From IMG/VR virus record IMGVR_UViG_3300037963_000397, positions 1 to 33,764 of that record: 33,764 nt of DNA, one strand, 5' to 3'. A model generated the notes under the pieces. The model searched no databases, was not told the origin of the DNA, and saw only the letters and a list, made by a program, of their open reading frames with translations. Position 1 is the stretch's first letter; every line of letters begins with the position of its first letter. Source of the stretch: a virus. Of this stretch, positions 1 through 6,400 are shown one piece after another. A program made the translations under genes and the position numbers.

Positions 1-297
1 ATTGTATTAGGTTCTATCGTAATACGCTCATATTCGCCCCAGAATCCCGCATCTATGATTGAATCGGTACTACCATAGGCATAGCAATCAAACTCTGGAA
101 TATAAATCATTTGAATCGGATTGTTAGCTTTTACCATATAAACATAATTTGGTTGCTCTAAGTCCGCCCAAACAATCGCAACACGACCTTGAACTTTTGG
201 CAATCTATCATCTAAAAATTCATCAACACTTCCAGAGGTTTCATACAATCTAAATATCGCCTCACTATCTACTTGAGCATATCTCTTCATATCGTAT
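1..297. repeat. Left copy of the imperfect terminal overlap
   Basis: These bases align without gaps to 33468-33764, with 11 mismatches in 297 (96.3% identity). The match lies wholly inside the glutamine amidotransferase gene and keeps its frame. Only two residues differ (Gly/Thr and Asn/Asp); the other changes are silent. It most likely marks circular closure of a permuted or concatemeric genome assembled from two closely related variants. True direct terminal repeats copied during replication would be expected to be identical. Confidence 0.9.
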
Positions 298-677
298 TTA
301 TGAAACAACTCTTTATGATTAGATATAGAACCATTATGAGTGCCTATAGTTTGACCTGTCCTAATCGGATGATTGTTACTATTGATTGATGGCGAACCTA
401 ATGTTGCATATCTAGTATGACCCATCATTGTAGTAATACCATCGTAAACCAAATCAATATTATCTTGAACTTCATTATCGCCAAAAAACTCATAAGCATC
501 TTTTGGTTTTTTGCATATTACATAATCCCCATACTTATCAATTAAAGCAAATCCTGTAGCGTGTCCACCTCTCATATCTGCTTCTGTAAGCATTTTAGAA
601 AAAGACTTTGAGACCCGATTAAGGGTCTCGTTGTCTCTAGTTTTTTGTTTTAGAATAACTCCTGCTAATCCACACAT
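1..677 (-). CDS. Class II glutamine amidotransferase (N-terminal part, cut by window end)
   Basis: Predicted Ntn-type glutaminase that releases ammonia from glutamine, or a related amidotransferase. The chain opens MCGLAGV, so Cys2 becomes the N-terminal nucleophile after Met removal. Further family motifs are RGGHATGF (residues 36-43), GHTRYATLGSP (86-96), HPI (103-105) and THNGSI (113-118). The start is fixed by GGAGG seven bases upstream of the ATG, two bases after the amidoligase stop. The frame is open to base 1 and continues in frame from 33764 down to a stop at 33254 if the genome is closed, giving about 296 residues. No synthase domain follows the glutaminase domain, so any ammonia acceptor must be on a partner, probably the adjacent amidoligase. 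The family call is firm; the substrate is unknown. Confidence 0.9.
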   Translation of the reverse strand, partial: MCGLAGVILKQKTRDNETLNRVSKSFSKMLTEADMRGGHATGFALIDKYGDYVICKKPKDAYEFFGDNEVQDNIDLVYDGITTMMGHTRYATLGSPSINSNNHPIRTGQTIGTHNGSISNHKELFHKYDMKRYAQVDSEAIFRLYETSGSVDEFLDDRLPKVQGRVAIVWADLEQPNYVYMVKANNPIQMIYIPEFDCYAYGSTDSIIDAGFWGEYERITIEPNT

Positions 678-679
678 TT

Positions 680-1690
680 TTAAGCCTCCACTTGGTTTGT
701 AGTTAGTCCATCTTGAACATAACTATATTGTTCATTTCTTCTATAATCATCTTCTCTAGCACTCAACTCTTTGAATCTTTTTAAAGAATAAGAACTAGCA
801 TCTTTTGTTCTTTGGTCTGTATCACAAACAACAAAACCGATAGCTTTTCTAAATCTCCAAAAACCTCTATTAACATCATTAGGAACATAGTTCATCTGAA
901 CGCTATTTGTATCTTCAACTGTATTTATTATAGCTTGAGTAAGAACAATCCAAGAAACAATTTTCTCAAAGTTTAAAGAACCATTGTGATATCTGAACTC
1001 AACACTACCTCTTGTCCAAACATTACGAAAGTTAAGACCACAAGCTCTCCTATCTTGTGCATAAGGATAAGTTTGACCCCTATCAATGCTAGTATCGTTA
1101 GAACTACCATATTTTCTATTACAATCTCTTTTAACTTTATAAACCATTTTAGCAACATCATCTTTGCTTAGTGTAGAACCATATCCAAAGAACTCTTGTC
1201 TAACTGGAGTGCTATAGCATCTACTATCTAATCTTGATGGAGAAACTAACTTGTAAATTAGATGCTCATACTTAGCAACAAATTTGATAAGGTTAGCTAA
1301 GAATTTTTCGCTTTGCTTCTTACCCTCAACCATCTTGTTAGTTACATCGTGATGAATATGAATACCACAAGTGTAATTCACTTCACAACCTACTTCATTA
1401 AGAACATCTAAGACATTCTTTAACTGCTCAAAACCATTTTCGCCATAAAGAATTGGAGAAACAATTTCATTATCTCCAACCAAACCTCTTCTGTATTGAC
1501 TATCATTTTCATTTACTGAGCAATCAGTAACAATTTTCCAATGTGGTCTAGTGATGTGGTTATATCCCTCTACCTCACATTCGACTGTAAGAGCATCACA
1601 TATATCTTGCTTAGAAACATTACTAGGTCTGATGTATTCAATTTCAACTCCAAAACCTCTATTATTATTAAAATTACCTTTTTGCATTTT
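680..1690 (-). CDS. Amidoligase (Amidoligase_2, GCS-like COOH-NH2 ligase)
   Basis: Predicted ATP-dependent carboxylate-amine ligase of the glutamine synthetase/gamma-glutamylcysteine ligase fold. Numbered from the upstream GTG at 1723, the motifs are GVEIEY (25-30), WKIVTDCSVN (62-71), DNEIVSP (84-90), CGIHIHHDV (119-127) and GSVEFRYHNGSLN (239-251), the last two typical of the family's active site. I place the start at the ATG at 1690 (336 residues) because GAGGA lies five bases upstream; the GTG at 1723 and ATG at 1717 lack an SD. The gene follows a 104-bp gap after the methyltransferase, which contains a TTGACT hexamer (1758-1753) but no clear -10. It is followed after two bases by the glutamine amidotransferase gene. 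The substrate is not visible; a gamma-glutamyl or peptide amide bond is the family expectation. Confidence 0.85.
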   Translation of the reverse strand, partial: KMQKGNFNNNRGFGVEIEYIRPSNVSKQDICDALTVECEVEGYNHITRPHWKIVTDCSVNENDSQYRRGLVGDNEIVSPILYGENGFEQLKNVLDVLNEVGCEVNYTCGIHIHHDVTNKMVEGKKQSEKFLANLIKFVAKYEHLIYKLVSPSRLDSRCYSTPVRQEFFGYGSTLSKDDVAKMVYKVKRDCNRKYGSSNDTSIDRGQTYPYAQDRRACGLNFRNVWTRGSVEFRYHNGSLNFEKIVSWIVLTQAIINTVEDTNSVQMNYVPNDVNRGFWRFRKAIGFVVCDTDQRTKDASSYSLKRFKELSAREDDYRRNEQYSYVQDGLTTNQVEA

Positions 1691-1794
1691 TTCCTCACTT
1701 GTTAAATGGTTAATCATAATCACATCAAGAAGTTCTTAAAAAATACAACACCAGTCAAGTCTTTTTTTTATTTATTTTAAGGGTTAGGCAAGAG

Positions 1795-2694
1795 TTAGTC
1801 GATAAATTTGGGATTTCCTTTACAAAATACTAAAACATTTTGATGAATTTTGACTACTTTTTTGTAAGTCATATTATTATCTGCTCTTAAAGCTGCAGTT
1901 GTAGCTTGATTTTTTAATATAATTTCATTGTAAAACCTTAATCCGCATTGTTCAAAAAGTGTTATAGTTATTCCTACTAAATCAATTATAAAACCATCTT
2001 TATCCCTTATGTTTCCAACAACAAAACAAGCAAATCTATTATCTTTTAATAACTTACAACATTTTAGAATAATTGCTTTATAAGCAATATAAAAATTGAG
2101 GTAATCCATATTGCTTAAATCTTTTATATTGTTAGAGTAAACTTCTAAATTATAATATGGTGGGCAAGAAAAAATAAAATCAAAAGTCTTATCAAATTTA
2201 TCTAACTCTGTGTAACTATCTCCAATTATCCATTCTGGTATATTATCTGGTATTATTCTTAATGCTTGATTTTGATTAGATAATATTTGCTCCTCTTTTA
2301 AATCAATTCCAGTATATTGATAATCTAAATAGTTAGCAACGATTCCTCTTACACTACCACCCGCAAATGGGTCTAATATTGTTCCATTAGGTATTACAAA
2401 CCAATTATAGATTATTTCACATAGTACAGGGTCAAATATTGAAACATAAGGATTTTTTGTAGTTGTTTTATTAGATTTAAGGTTTATTAATTGTCTACTG
2501 CCAGTCATTCTTTGATAAGAATTTTTATTTTGTCTACCTACTTCACTTTCAATCCCTAATGATTTCCATTTGTTTTTCCTATTTTGCCAATCGCCACTAG
2601 CGGTATCAAATATAGAGAATGGTGGAATTAAATATTTTCTTTTTAGACTATTAGGTTCAATAATTTCATTTCCAAATAAATCAAGATTCTTCAT
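1795..2694 (-). CDS. DNA N6-adenine/N4-cytosine methyltransferase (orphan)
   Basis: SAM-dependent amino-methyltransferase acting on phage or host DNA. Motif I is LDPFAGGSVRG (107-117) and the catalytic motif IV is SCPPYY (176-181). Motif I precedes motif IV by about 60 residues, which leaves room for target recognition near the C terminus or N terminus and suggests a gamma-like order. Length is 299 residues. The start overlaps the previous gene's stop as ATGA and has GAGG four bases upstream. No restriction endonuclease lies beside it, so it is more likely an orphan enzyme that protects phage DNA or marks it than half of a restriction-modification pair. The SCPPY form does not settle whether adenine or cytosine is methylated. 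Confidence 0.88.
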   Translation of the reverse strand: MKNLDLFGNEIIEPNSLKRKYLIPPFSIFDTASGDWQNRKNKWKSLGIESEVGRQNKNSYQRMTGSRQLINLKSNKTTTKNPYVSIFDPVLCEIIYNWFVIPNGTILDPFAGGSVRGIVANYLDYQYTGIDLKEEQILSNQNQALRIIPDNIPEWIIGDSYTELDKFDKTFDFIFSCPPYYNLEVYSNNIKDLSNMDYLNFYIAYKAIILKCCKLLKDNRFACFVVGNIRDKDGFIIDLVGITITLFEQCGLRFYNEIILKNQATTAALRADNNMTYKKVVKIHQNVLVFCKGNPKFID

Positions 2695-3089
2695 AAAACC
2701 TCATCTATCTTTTTATCTAATTCTTCTTTTGTTATCTTGCCATCACGATATTCAATTCCCCAATCAAATAGTTTTCTTATTGTACCAGATTCAATTTCTT
2801 GTTTTTTAGTTTCTTTGTGTTTTGCTTCCCATTTATCAATTCTATTACTTAAAAGCATTTGTTCTATAGTGTGCATCTTTGGTAATCGACCTGCCATTTG
2901 TCCATTTGGTGGTTCGCAACTATAAACAATATCTTTCCAAGTTTTTTTAATTGTGTCTTTACTGAATTTCATCAATAAGCTGCAGAACTGATTAAACAAT
3001 AATTGATTATTTCCCTTTATGTCTAAAAGTTCAAACAAATCATTTACATAAAAACTAGCTTCCTGTGAAGTGCATTTCTTTTCGCTCAT
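2691..3089 (-). CDS. Unknown 132-residue helical protein of the replication region
   Basis: No family recognised. The chain is mostly charged and helical, with a Lys/Glu-rich C-terminal third that could form an extended helix (residues about 88-132). It sits between the DnaD-like replication organiser, which it overlaps by 35 bp at its 5' end, and the methyltransferase, which it overlaps by 4 bp. This position, directly after a putative initiator/loader gene, would suit a helicase-loading or initiation partner, but that rests on context alone. Confidence 0.7.
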   Translation of the reverse strand: MSEKKCTSQEASFYVNDLFELLDIKGNNQLLFNQFCSLLMKFSKDTIKKTWKDIVYSCEPPNGQMAGRLPKMHTIEQMLLSNRIDKWEAKHKETKKQEIESGTIRKLFDWGIEYRDGKITKEELDKKIDEVL

Positions 3090-3702
3090 TATTTTCTTTC
3101 TTGTTAATCTTCCACTCTTTATTATTTCTTACCCAAGTTGCCAATCTTCTAGCAATATCAAAGGTCTGTTGTAATTCAAATCGCATCTTAGTGTTTGAAG
3201 TGTTACGCTCTGTCCAAAAACCTACAAAATTATTAGTCTCTTCATTTGTGTATTTTTTATCTTTAATAACTTCATTTACTTTATCTATGAATTTATCTTG
3301 TCTTTTATCTATTTCTTCAACTTGTTCTTTATCTTTATCCTTAAGAGTTACAAGAACCCTTTGTAAATAGTTATTTAACCCTTTTTCTTCTAATCGTTTA
3401 ATAACACTCAAATGAGGCTTAGAATTAATTCTTAAAGCACCATATTGATAATCTATAAAAGATGGAATAAAGAATTGATTTTCGTCTATTGATTCCATTT
3501 TGTTTTTTATAGAATCTGGTATTTCATTATAATCGTTTATATTAGTACCAATAAAAAAGTTCATTGCTTCCCAATCAGCATCTAAGATTCCAGCGTGGTC
3601 GCATTTAGTTAATATATAAATCCATATTAATTTTGAATTTGTATCTAATTTTCTAAACCAAGCCTTATCCCATATCTTAGTATCTATAAATCGTTTAGCC
3701 AT
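3055..3702 (-). CDS. Putative replication organiser (DnaD/phage replication protein-like)
   Basis: The N terminus (residues 4-55: FIDTKIWDKAWFRKL, then WIYILTKCDHAGILDADWE) resembles the winged-helix N-terminal domain of phage replication organisers and DnaD-like helicase loaders. The middle is a charged linker and the C-terminal part is basic, consistent with DNA binding. Length is 215 residues. The start has AAGGAG eight bases upstream of the ATG and overlaps the end of the 54-codon gene by 8 bp. It is flanked by a PD-(D/E)XK nuclease, an OB-fold-like protein and a methyltransferase, so DNA replication is the likely role. Because no phage polymerase or helicase was recognised, it probably recruits the host replisome. 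Family identity is moderate. Confidence 0.6.
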   Translation of the reverse strand: MAKRFIDTKIWDKAWFRKLDTNSKLIWIYILTKCDHAGILDADWEAMNFFIGTNINDYNEIPDSIKNKMESIDENQFFIPSFIDYQYGALRINSKPHLSVIKRLEEKGLNNYLQRVLVTLKDKDKEQVEEIDKRQDKFIDKVNEVIKDKKYTNEETNNFVGFWTERNTSNTKMRFELQQTFDIARRLATWVRNNKEWKINKKENNERKEMHFTGS

Positions 3703-3859
3703 TTTTCTTGCTCCTTTTTTTATATTCTTTTCTTAAATCTCTATACTTCTTTAACAACTTTCCATCTTCATCTCTATATTCTAAATGAGAATACATTACA
3801 TCTTCTGCATCTGGAAGTTTCTCACGAGTTATTAAATCAATAAATTCTGTAACCCTCAT
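3695..3859 (-). CDS. Small 54-residue protein, coupled
   Basis: Short gene starting MRVTEFIDLITREKLPDAED and ending KKRSKKNG. It is supported by AAGGAG six bases before the ATG, an ATGA overlap with the stop of the zinc-ribbon gene upstream, and an 8-bp overlap with the start of the replication organiser. The C-terminal half is strongly basic (Lys/Arg). Function is unknown. Tight coupling implies co-translation with the replication organiser. Confidence 0.7.
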   Translation of the reverse strand: MRVTEFIDLITREKLPDAEDVMYSHLEYRDEDGKLLKKYRDLRKEYKKRSKKNG

Positions 3860-4122
3860 TTTTTCTCCTTACAATTTGGGCATTCTTTTCTTTGTTTTCC
3901 GATTATTGGTATGTGATTGGATGGGTACGATTCCCAACTCCTAGACATCATTTTGCGATTCTTTTGCCATACTCTATTACAAGGTTCACAATAGAATAAT
4001 TGGTCATCAATCTTTATATGAAGTCTTTCGTATTTATTAGAATCTTTTAATCGACCCATCCTATGTTTTATATTACTTTGTTCTGTTACATCTAAAATCC
4101 ACTCAATCATTGACTTCTTCAT
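3856..4122 (-). CDS. Small zinc-ribbon protein, 88 residues
   Basis: The C-terminal half carries two Cys pairs, CEPC (about 52-55) and CPNC (about 81-84), spaced as in a zinc ribbon that binds one zinc ion. The N-terminal 45 residues are helical and charged. It overlaps the resolvase-like nuclease gene by 20 bp and the next small gene by 4 bp (ATGA). Such proteins usually bind nucleic acid or serve as small adaptors. No specific family is recognised. Confidence 0.75.
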   Translation of the reverse strand: MKKSMIEWILDVTEQSNIKHRMGRLKDSNKYERLHIKIDDQLFYCEPCNRVWQKNRKMMSRSWESYPSNHIPIIGKQRKECPNCKEKK

Positions 4123-4477
4123 AAGTCCGCACCTTTTTTTGAAGTTCCATTATTTGAGATATTAGATATAAGAAATCCTCTAGCCTTAACCAAGTAAACC
4201 AATCCCCTTTAAACTTAGCAATCAATAATCCAGACTTACCTAAAGGTTGGTCGTTTTCTATTTGCTTCATCCATTTAGGAATTTGAAGCGTGTTAGTGTT
4301 CTTGATTTCAATGTGGAAGTCATATAAGGGATTAGTATTATCGATATCTATTATGTCCCCTTTGATTGATAATCCCCCAGAATTTGGTGTTCTTTTGAAG
4401 TTAGTTCCCAAGTAGCGATTTATCTTTTTTACGACTGCTAACTCGCCTCGCTTCCCTTTAGCATTAGAGTTAATCAT
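4103..4477 (-). CDS. PD-(D/E)XK nuclease, Holliday junction resolvase-like
   Basis: Predicted metal-dependent endonuclease acting on recombination or replication intermediates. The chain shows the fold's signature: Glu12 in KGKRGELAVV, Asp41 after the GGLSIKG loop (34-40), and EIK (57-59) in a beta strand, followed by a helix with KWMKQIE (68-74). This is the pattern E-x(n)-D-x(n)-ExK of archaeal-type resolvases and phage PDDEXK nucleases. Length is 124 residues, near that of single-domain resolvases. It starts on the last base of the OB-fold gene's stop (TAATG overlap). It may process branched replication products before packaging. The nuclease fold is well supported; junction specificity is inferred. 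Confidence 0.75.
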   Translation of the reverse strand: MINSNAKGKRGELAVVKKINRYLGTNFKRTPNSGGLSIKGDIIDIDNTNPLYDFHIEIKNTNTLQIPKWMKQIENDQPLGKSGLLIAKFKGDWFTWLRLEDFLYLISQIMELQKKVRTYEEVND

Positions 4478-5010
4478 TAGAATAATTCCTCTGCTTTATC
4501 TACAACCGCTTTAGCTTTTTCCCAACTTTGAGCTTCTGATGATTCATTAATTACTTCATCAACCATTTCTTTATGCAATGATTGAACCGCATAAGTATTT
4601 ATCTTTAAATCATCTAATGACTTACTAAATGATGATGCTATTTTCATACAAGCAAACAACTCAATCTTAATCTCGGTCTTGTTCTTACTATCTTTCATAA
4701 TATTATCTAATGAATCAGATACACCAACTGACATAACACTCCAATCGTGTCCATAAGGATTATCGCCAACATAATTGTCTTGAATTTCTAAAATATCTCC
4801 ACGACCATATTTTTTTAATTCATCGTGCAAATCATAATCTGCAAAAAATGTATATTCATTAGAATTATACTGACATTGATATAAATACCAATTATAAGAT
4901 TTACCATCTGGCTTTGTTGTCTTACCAGATTTACAAGTATCAAAGATTAATTGAATCTTATATTTCTTTCCTAGTTCAAATTCAATCTTAGGTTTTCTAT
5001 TATTGTCCAT
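4477..5010 (-). CDS. Putative single-stranded DNA-binding protein (OB-fold-like)
   Basis: Residues about 15-95 alternate short hydrophobic strands with aromatic residues (NWYLYQCQY, YTFFADYDL, GDILEIQDN), the look of an OB-fold domain. The C-terminal half is helical and acidic, ending EELF. Length is 177 residues, about that of phage SSBs, and the gene lies directly upstream of the resolvase-like nuclease. I infer ssDNA binding from fold impression and context; no diagnostic motif is present. The ATG shares a base with the stop of the preceding 36-codon membrane peptide gene. Confidence 0.5.
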   Translation of the reverse strand: MDNNRKPKIEFELGKKYKIQLIFDTCKSGKTTKPDGKSYNWYLYQCQYNSNEYTFFADYDLHDELKKYGRGDILEIQDNYVGDNPYGHDWSVMSVGVSDSLDNIMKDSKNKTEIKIELFACMKIASSFSKSLDDLKINTYAVQSLHKEMVDEVINESSEAQSWEKAKAVVDKAEELF

Positions 5011-5120
5011 TATATACTCCTATATATTAGTTTAATTAAAAATTGTATCACTACCGCAGTAAATGCTGCACAAATGTACAAGAACATCCACATTTCAAAG
5101 TTTTCAAAAAAGTCTTTCAT
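5010..5120 (-). CDS. 36-residue single-pass membrane peptide
   Basis: Starts MKDFFENFEMWM, followed by about 19 hydrophobic residues (13-29), then basic LIKLIYRSI. The charge pattern predicts the acidic N terminus outside and the basic tail in the cytoplasm. AGGAG lies seven bases upstream of the ATG, and the stop overlaps the next ATG (TAATG). It sits directly downstream of structured RNA element A. Function is unknown; phage membrane micropeptides can block superinfection or alter host membrane processes. Confidence 0.65.
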   Translation of the reverse strand: MKDFFENFEMWMFLYICAAFTAVVIQFLIKLIYRSI

Positions 5121-5139
5121 TGTTTACTCCTAAAGTTTT

Positions 5140-5197
5140 GGGGATAAGGAAAAGCGAAATCCAAACGCTATAGCGTGTGTGAGGAAACCTTATCCCC
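5140..5197 (-). ncRNA. Forked RNA element A (outer stem plus inner hairpin)
   Basis: On the minus strand GGGGATAAGG (5197-5188) pairs perfectly with CCTTATCCCC (5149-5140). Inside lie an 11-base 5' spacer with TTTCCTC, a 12-base palindrome ACGCTATAGCGT (5176-5165), and a 15-base 3' spacer. It fills the gap between the HTH gene stop and the SD of the 36-codon gene and has no T-run after it, so it is not a plain terminator. Elements at 5698-5776 and 7013-7085 have the same layout. Confidence 0.55.
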
Positions 5198-5203
5198 TTG
5201 TGA

Positions 5204-5521
5204 TTATCTTATATCTCCTTTTTTTAATTTAGGTGGCGAGTCTAACCACCTCTTAAATTCTTTTGGCTCATTACTAAACATAGATAATTGGTCTTTATTT
5301 CCCATCGCATTAATCATTCTATATTCTGCAAACCTAATAGTCTGACCATCTGTGTTTGTATGAGACTTATCTATAGTCTCAATTTTCATCCCCTCTTCTT
5401 TTAAATCAAAGATAACTGCGGATAATCTATAAGCATTAAAAAGTTCTATCGCATCTTTTTGAGTGATGCCATTACCATATTCTAAATGCTCTTTTATTTT
5501 TTGCTTTTTAGATTTCTTCAT
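5204..5521 (-). CDS. Helix-turn-helix protein (HTH_39-like)
   Basis: Residues about 8-70 fit a small phage helix-turn-helix domain: a first helix (KIKEHLEYG), the phrase ITQKDAIELFNAYRLSAVI, and a wing-like segment KEEGMKIETI. I place the start at 5521 (MKKSKKQ, 105 residues) because GAGGAA lies eight bases upstream and the 55-codon gene before it ends at 5508. A longer frame from 5566 would overlap most of that gene. It is a likely DNA-binding regulator of phage genes or a small replication accessory. The structured RNA element A follows its stop directly. Confidence 0.7.
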   Translation of the reverse strand: MKKSKKQKIKEHLEYGNGITQKDAIELFNAYRLSAVIFDLKEEGMKIETIDKSHTNTDGQTIRFAEYRMINAMGNKDQLSMFSNEPKEFKRWLDSPPKLKKGDIR

Positions 5522-5675
5522 TAGAAAATTCCTCATATAAGTTATTATATCTGTATGGCTTTTCAACTACATCAATTATTTTCTCTTCATTGTAGTTATA
5601 GTTTCTTACAAGCCATCTTAAAAATGGTGTAAAGTCATCATCGGTTACCATTGGTTTTGTTTCTCCTATCATCAT
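5508..5675 (-). CDS. Small acidic protein, 55 residues
   Basis: Begins MMIGETKPMVTDDDF and ends NEEI. It has GGGAG five bases upstream of the ATG at 5675 and overlaps the HTH gene start by 14 bp. Charged and aromatic residues (FLRWLVRNYNYNEEK) suggest a compact helical protein. No family is recognised. It lies directly downstream of RNA element B, which could control its translation. Confidence 0.65.
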   Translation of the reverse strand: MMIGETKPMVTDDDFTPFLRWLVRNYNYNEEKIIDVVEKPYRYNNLYEEFSNEEI

Positions 5676-5697
5676 TTCATCTCCCTAATTAAATAAA

Positions 5698-5776
5698 GGG
5701 AGTGGGTATATTCTGTCAAAAATAAAAAATGTCTATGTTGAAAGGAAAATAATAACATAGATAAAATCCCACTCCC
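5698..5776 (-). ncRNA. Forked RNA element B (outer stem plus inner hairpin)
   Basis: On the minus strand GGGAGTGGG (5776-5768) pairs with CCCACTCCC (5706-5698), nine perfect pairs. Inside, TCTATGTT (5761-5754) pairs with AACATAGA (5739-5732), with a loop containing TTTTCCTTTC. The 5' spacer is about 6 bases and the 3' spacer about 25, an asymmetry shared with element C and less strongly with A. It lies between the 71-codon gene stop and the SD of the 55-codon gene, and only a weak T-rich tract follows. Confidence 0.55.
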
Positions 5777-5781
5777 CATTT

Positions 5782-5997
5782 TTATTTCATTCCTAAATCA
5801 TTTTGTTCGAAAGCATCCATCTCAATTATCGTAGCATCAATCCTTGCTTTCATTATATCTAATTCGTTTAATATGTCCCTTAAATCGCTTTGTTTATCAA
5901 AGCCTAGATGGTTGTCTAGGCTTCGGATAAAACTACTCAATTTAGAGCAATATTCTTTTAGCTTATGTAATTCAAATACATTAGTTGGTGCTATCAC
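5782..5997 (-). CDS. Small helical protein, 71 residues, GTG start
   Basis: I start this gene at the GTG at 5997 because GAGGAG lies seven bases upstream; a longer frame from 6048 would run through the end of the HNH gene without an SD. The product begins MIAPTNVFELHKLKEYC and is helical throughout with heptad-like hydrophobic spacing (LRDILNELDIMKARIDATIIEM), so it may form a coiled-coil dimer. It overlaps the HNH gene by 17 bp. No function is recognised. Confidence 0.6.
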   Translation of the reverse strand: MIAPTNVFELHKLKEYCSKLSSFIRSLDNHLGFDKQSDLRDILNELDIMKARIDATIIEMDAFEQNDLGMK

Positions 5998-6400
5998 TAT
6001 GAGTCTCCTCTGCGTGGCACAAAACACATAATGCAACACACTTTGCAATTTCTTTTAATATCGTCTTAATAGAATAATCATTATAAACCATATTTGAAAC
6101 ATTATCTACTTTTGTTGATGGGTCTATGTGATGAAATTCAAGAGCTTGTGGGACTCTATCATACCCACAATTTTCGCAACATAATCCAAGTTTGATTTCT
6201 TTGTACCAATGAATTTTAGCATCTCTCTTGGGTCTAGCGTTTTTCCAATACCAACACTTTTTGCAAACTCTTCTGCGATAGTGTTTACGCACTCCATTTT
6301 TAAGTGTTCTCCAACTAGCGGTTTCCATCTCTTCGTGTAGTTTGTACTTATCGCAAATCTTGCATTTTTTCTTAATAGGCCTTACTTCTTGAACTAACAT
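5981..6400 (-). CDS. HNH endonuclease-like protein with zinc-binding Cys pairs
   Basis: The C-terminal half has a typical HNH core: CENCGY, then ALEFHHIDPSTK (about 87-98) with the catalytic His pair, then EIAKCVALCVLCHAEETH (about 117-134) supplying the last Cys pair and His. The N-terminal half carries two more Cys pairs (CKIC and CKKC) and a basic patch (KHYRRRV), likely DNA-binding. Length is 139 residues. It may be a packaging-linked HNH nuclease, a recombination nuclease, or a free-standing homing-type enzyme. It lies in the early region far from the terminase genes, so a packaging role is less likely. Confidence 0.8.
   Translation of the reverse strand: MLVQEVRPIKKKCKICDKYKLHEEMETASWRTLKNGVRKHYRRRVCKKCWYWKNARPKRDAKIHWYKEIKLGLCCENCGYDRVPQALEFHHIDPSTKVDNVSNMVYNDYSIKTILKEIAKCVALCVLCHAEETHSDSTN

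Noticed and set aside
1691-1794. TTGACT hexamer as a sure promoter for the amidoligase module
   Set aside because: No -10-like hexamer is found at the right spacing, so only a weak possibility remains.
2691-4122. Lysogeny or integration genes
   Set aside because: No recombinase motif, attachment-site-like repeat or clear repressor pair was seen anywhere in the window.
5165-5176. ACGCTATAGCGT palindrome as an operator by itself
   Set aside because: It sits inside the larger forked stem and is better explained as its inner hairpin.
1795-6400. Restriction-modification pair made of the methyltransferase and the HNH protein
   Set aside because: The two genes are more than 3 kb apart with replication genes between, and no conserved pairing is visible.
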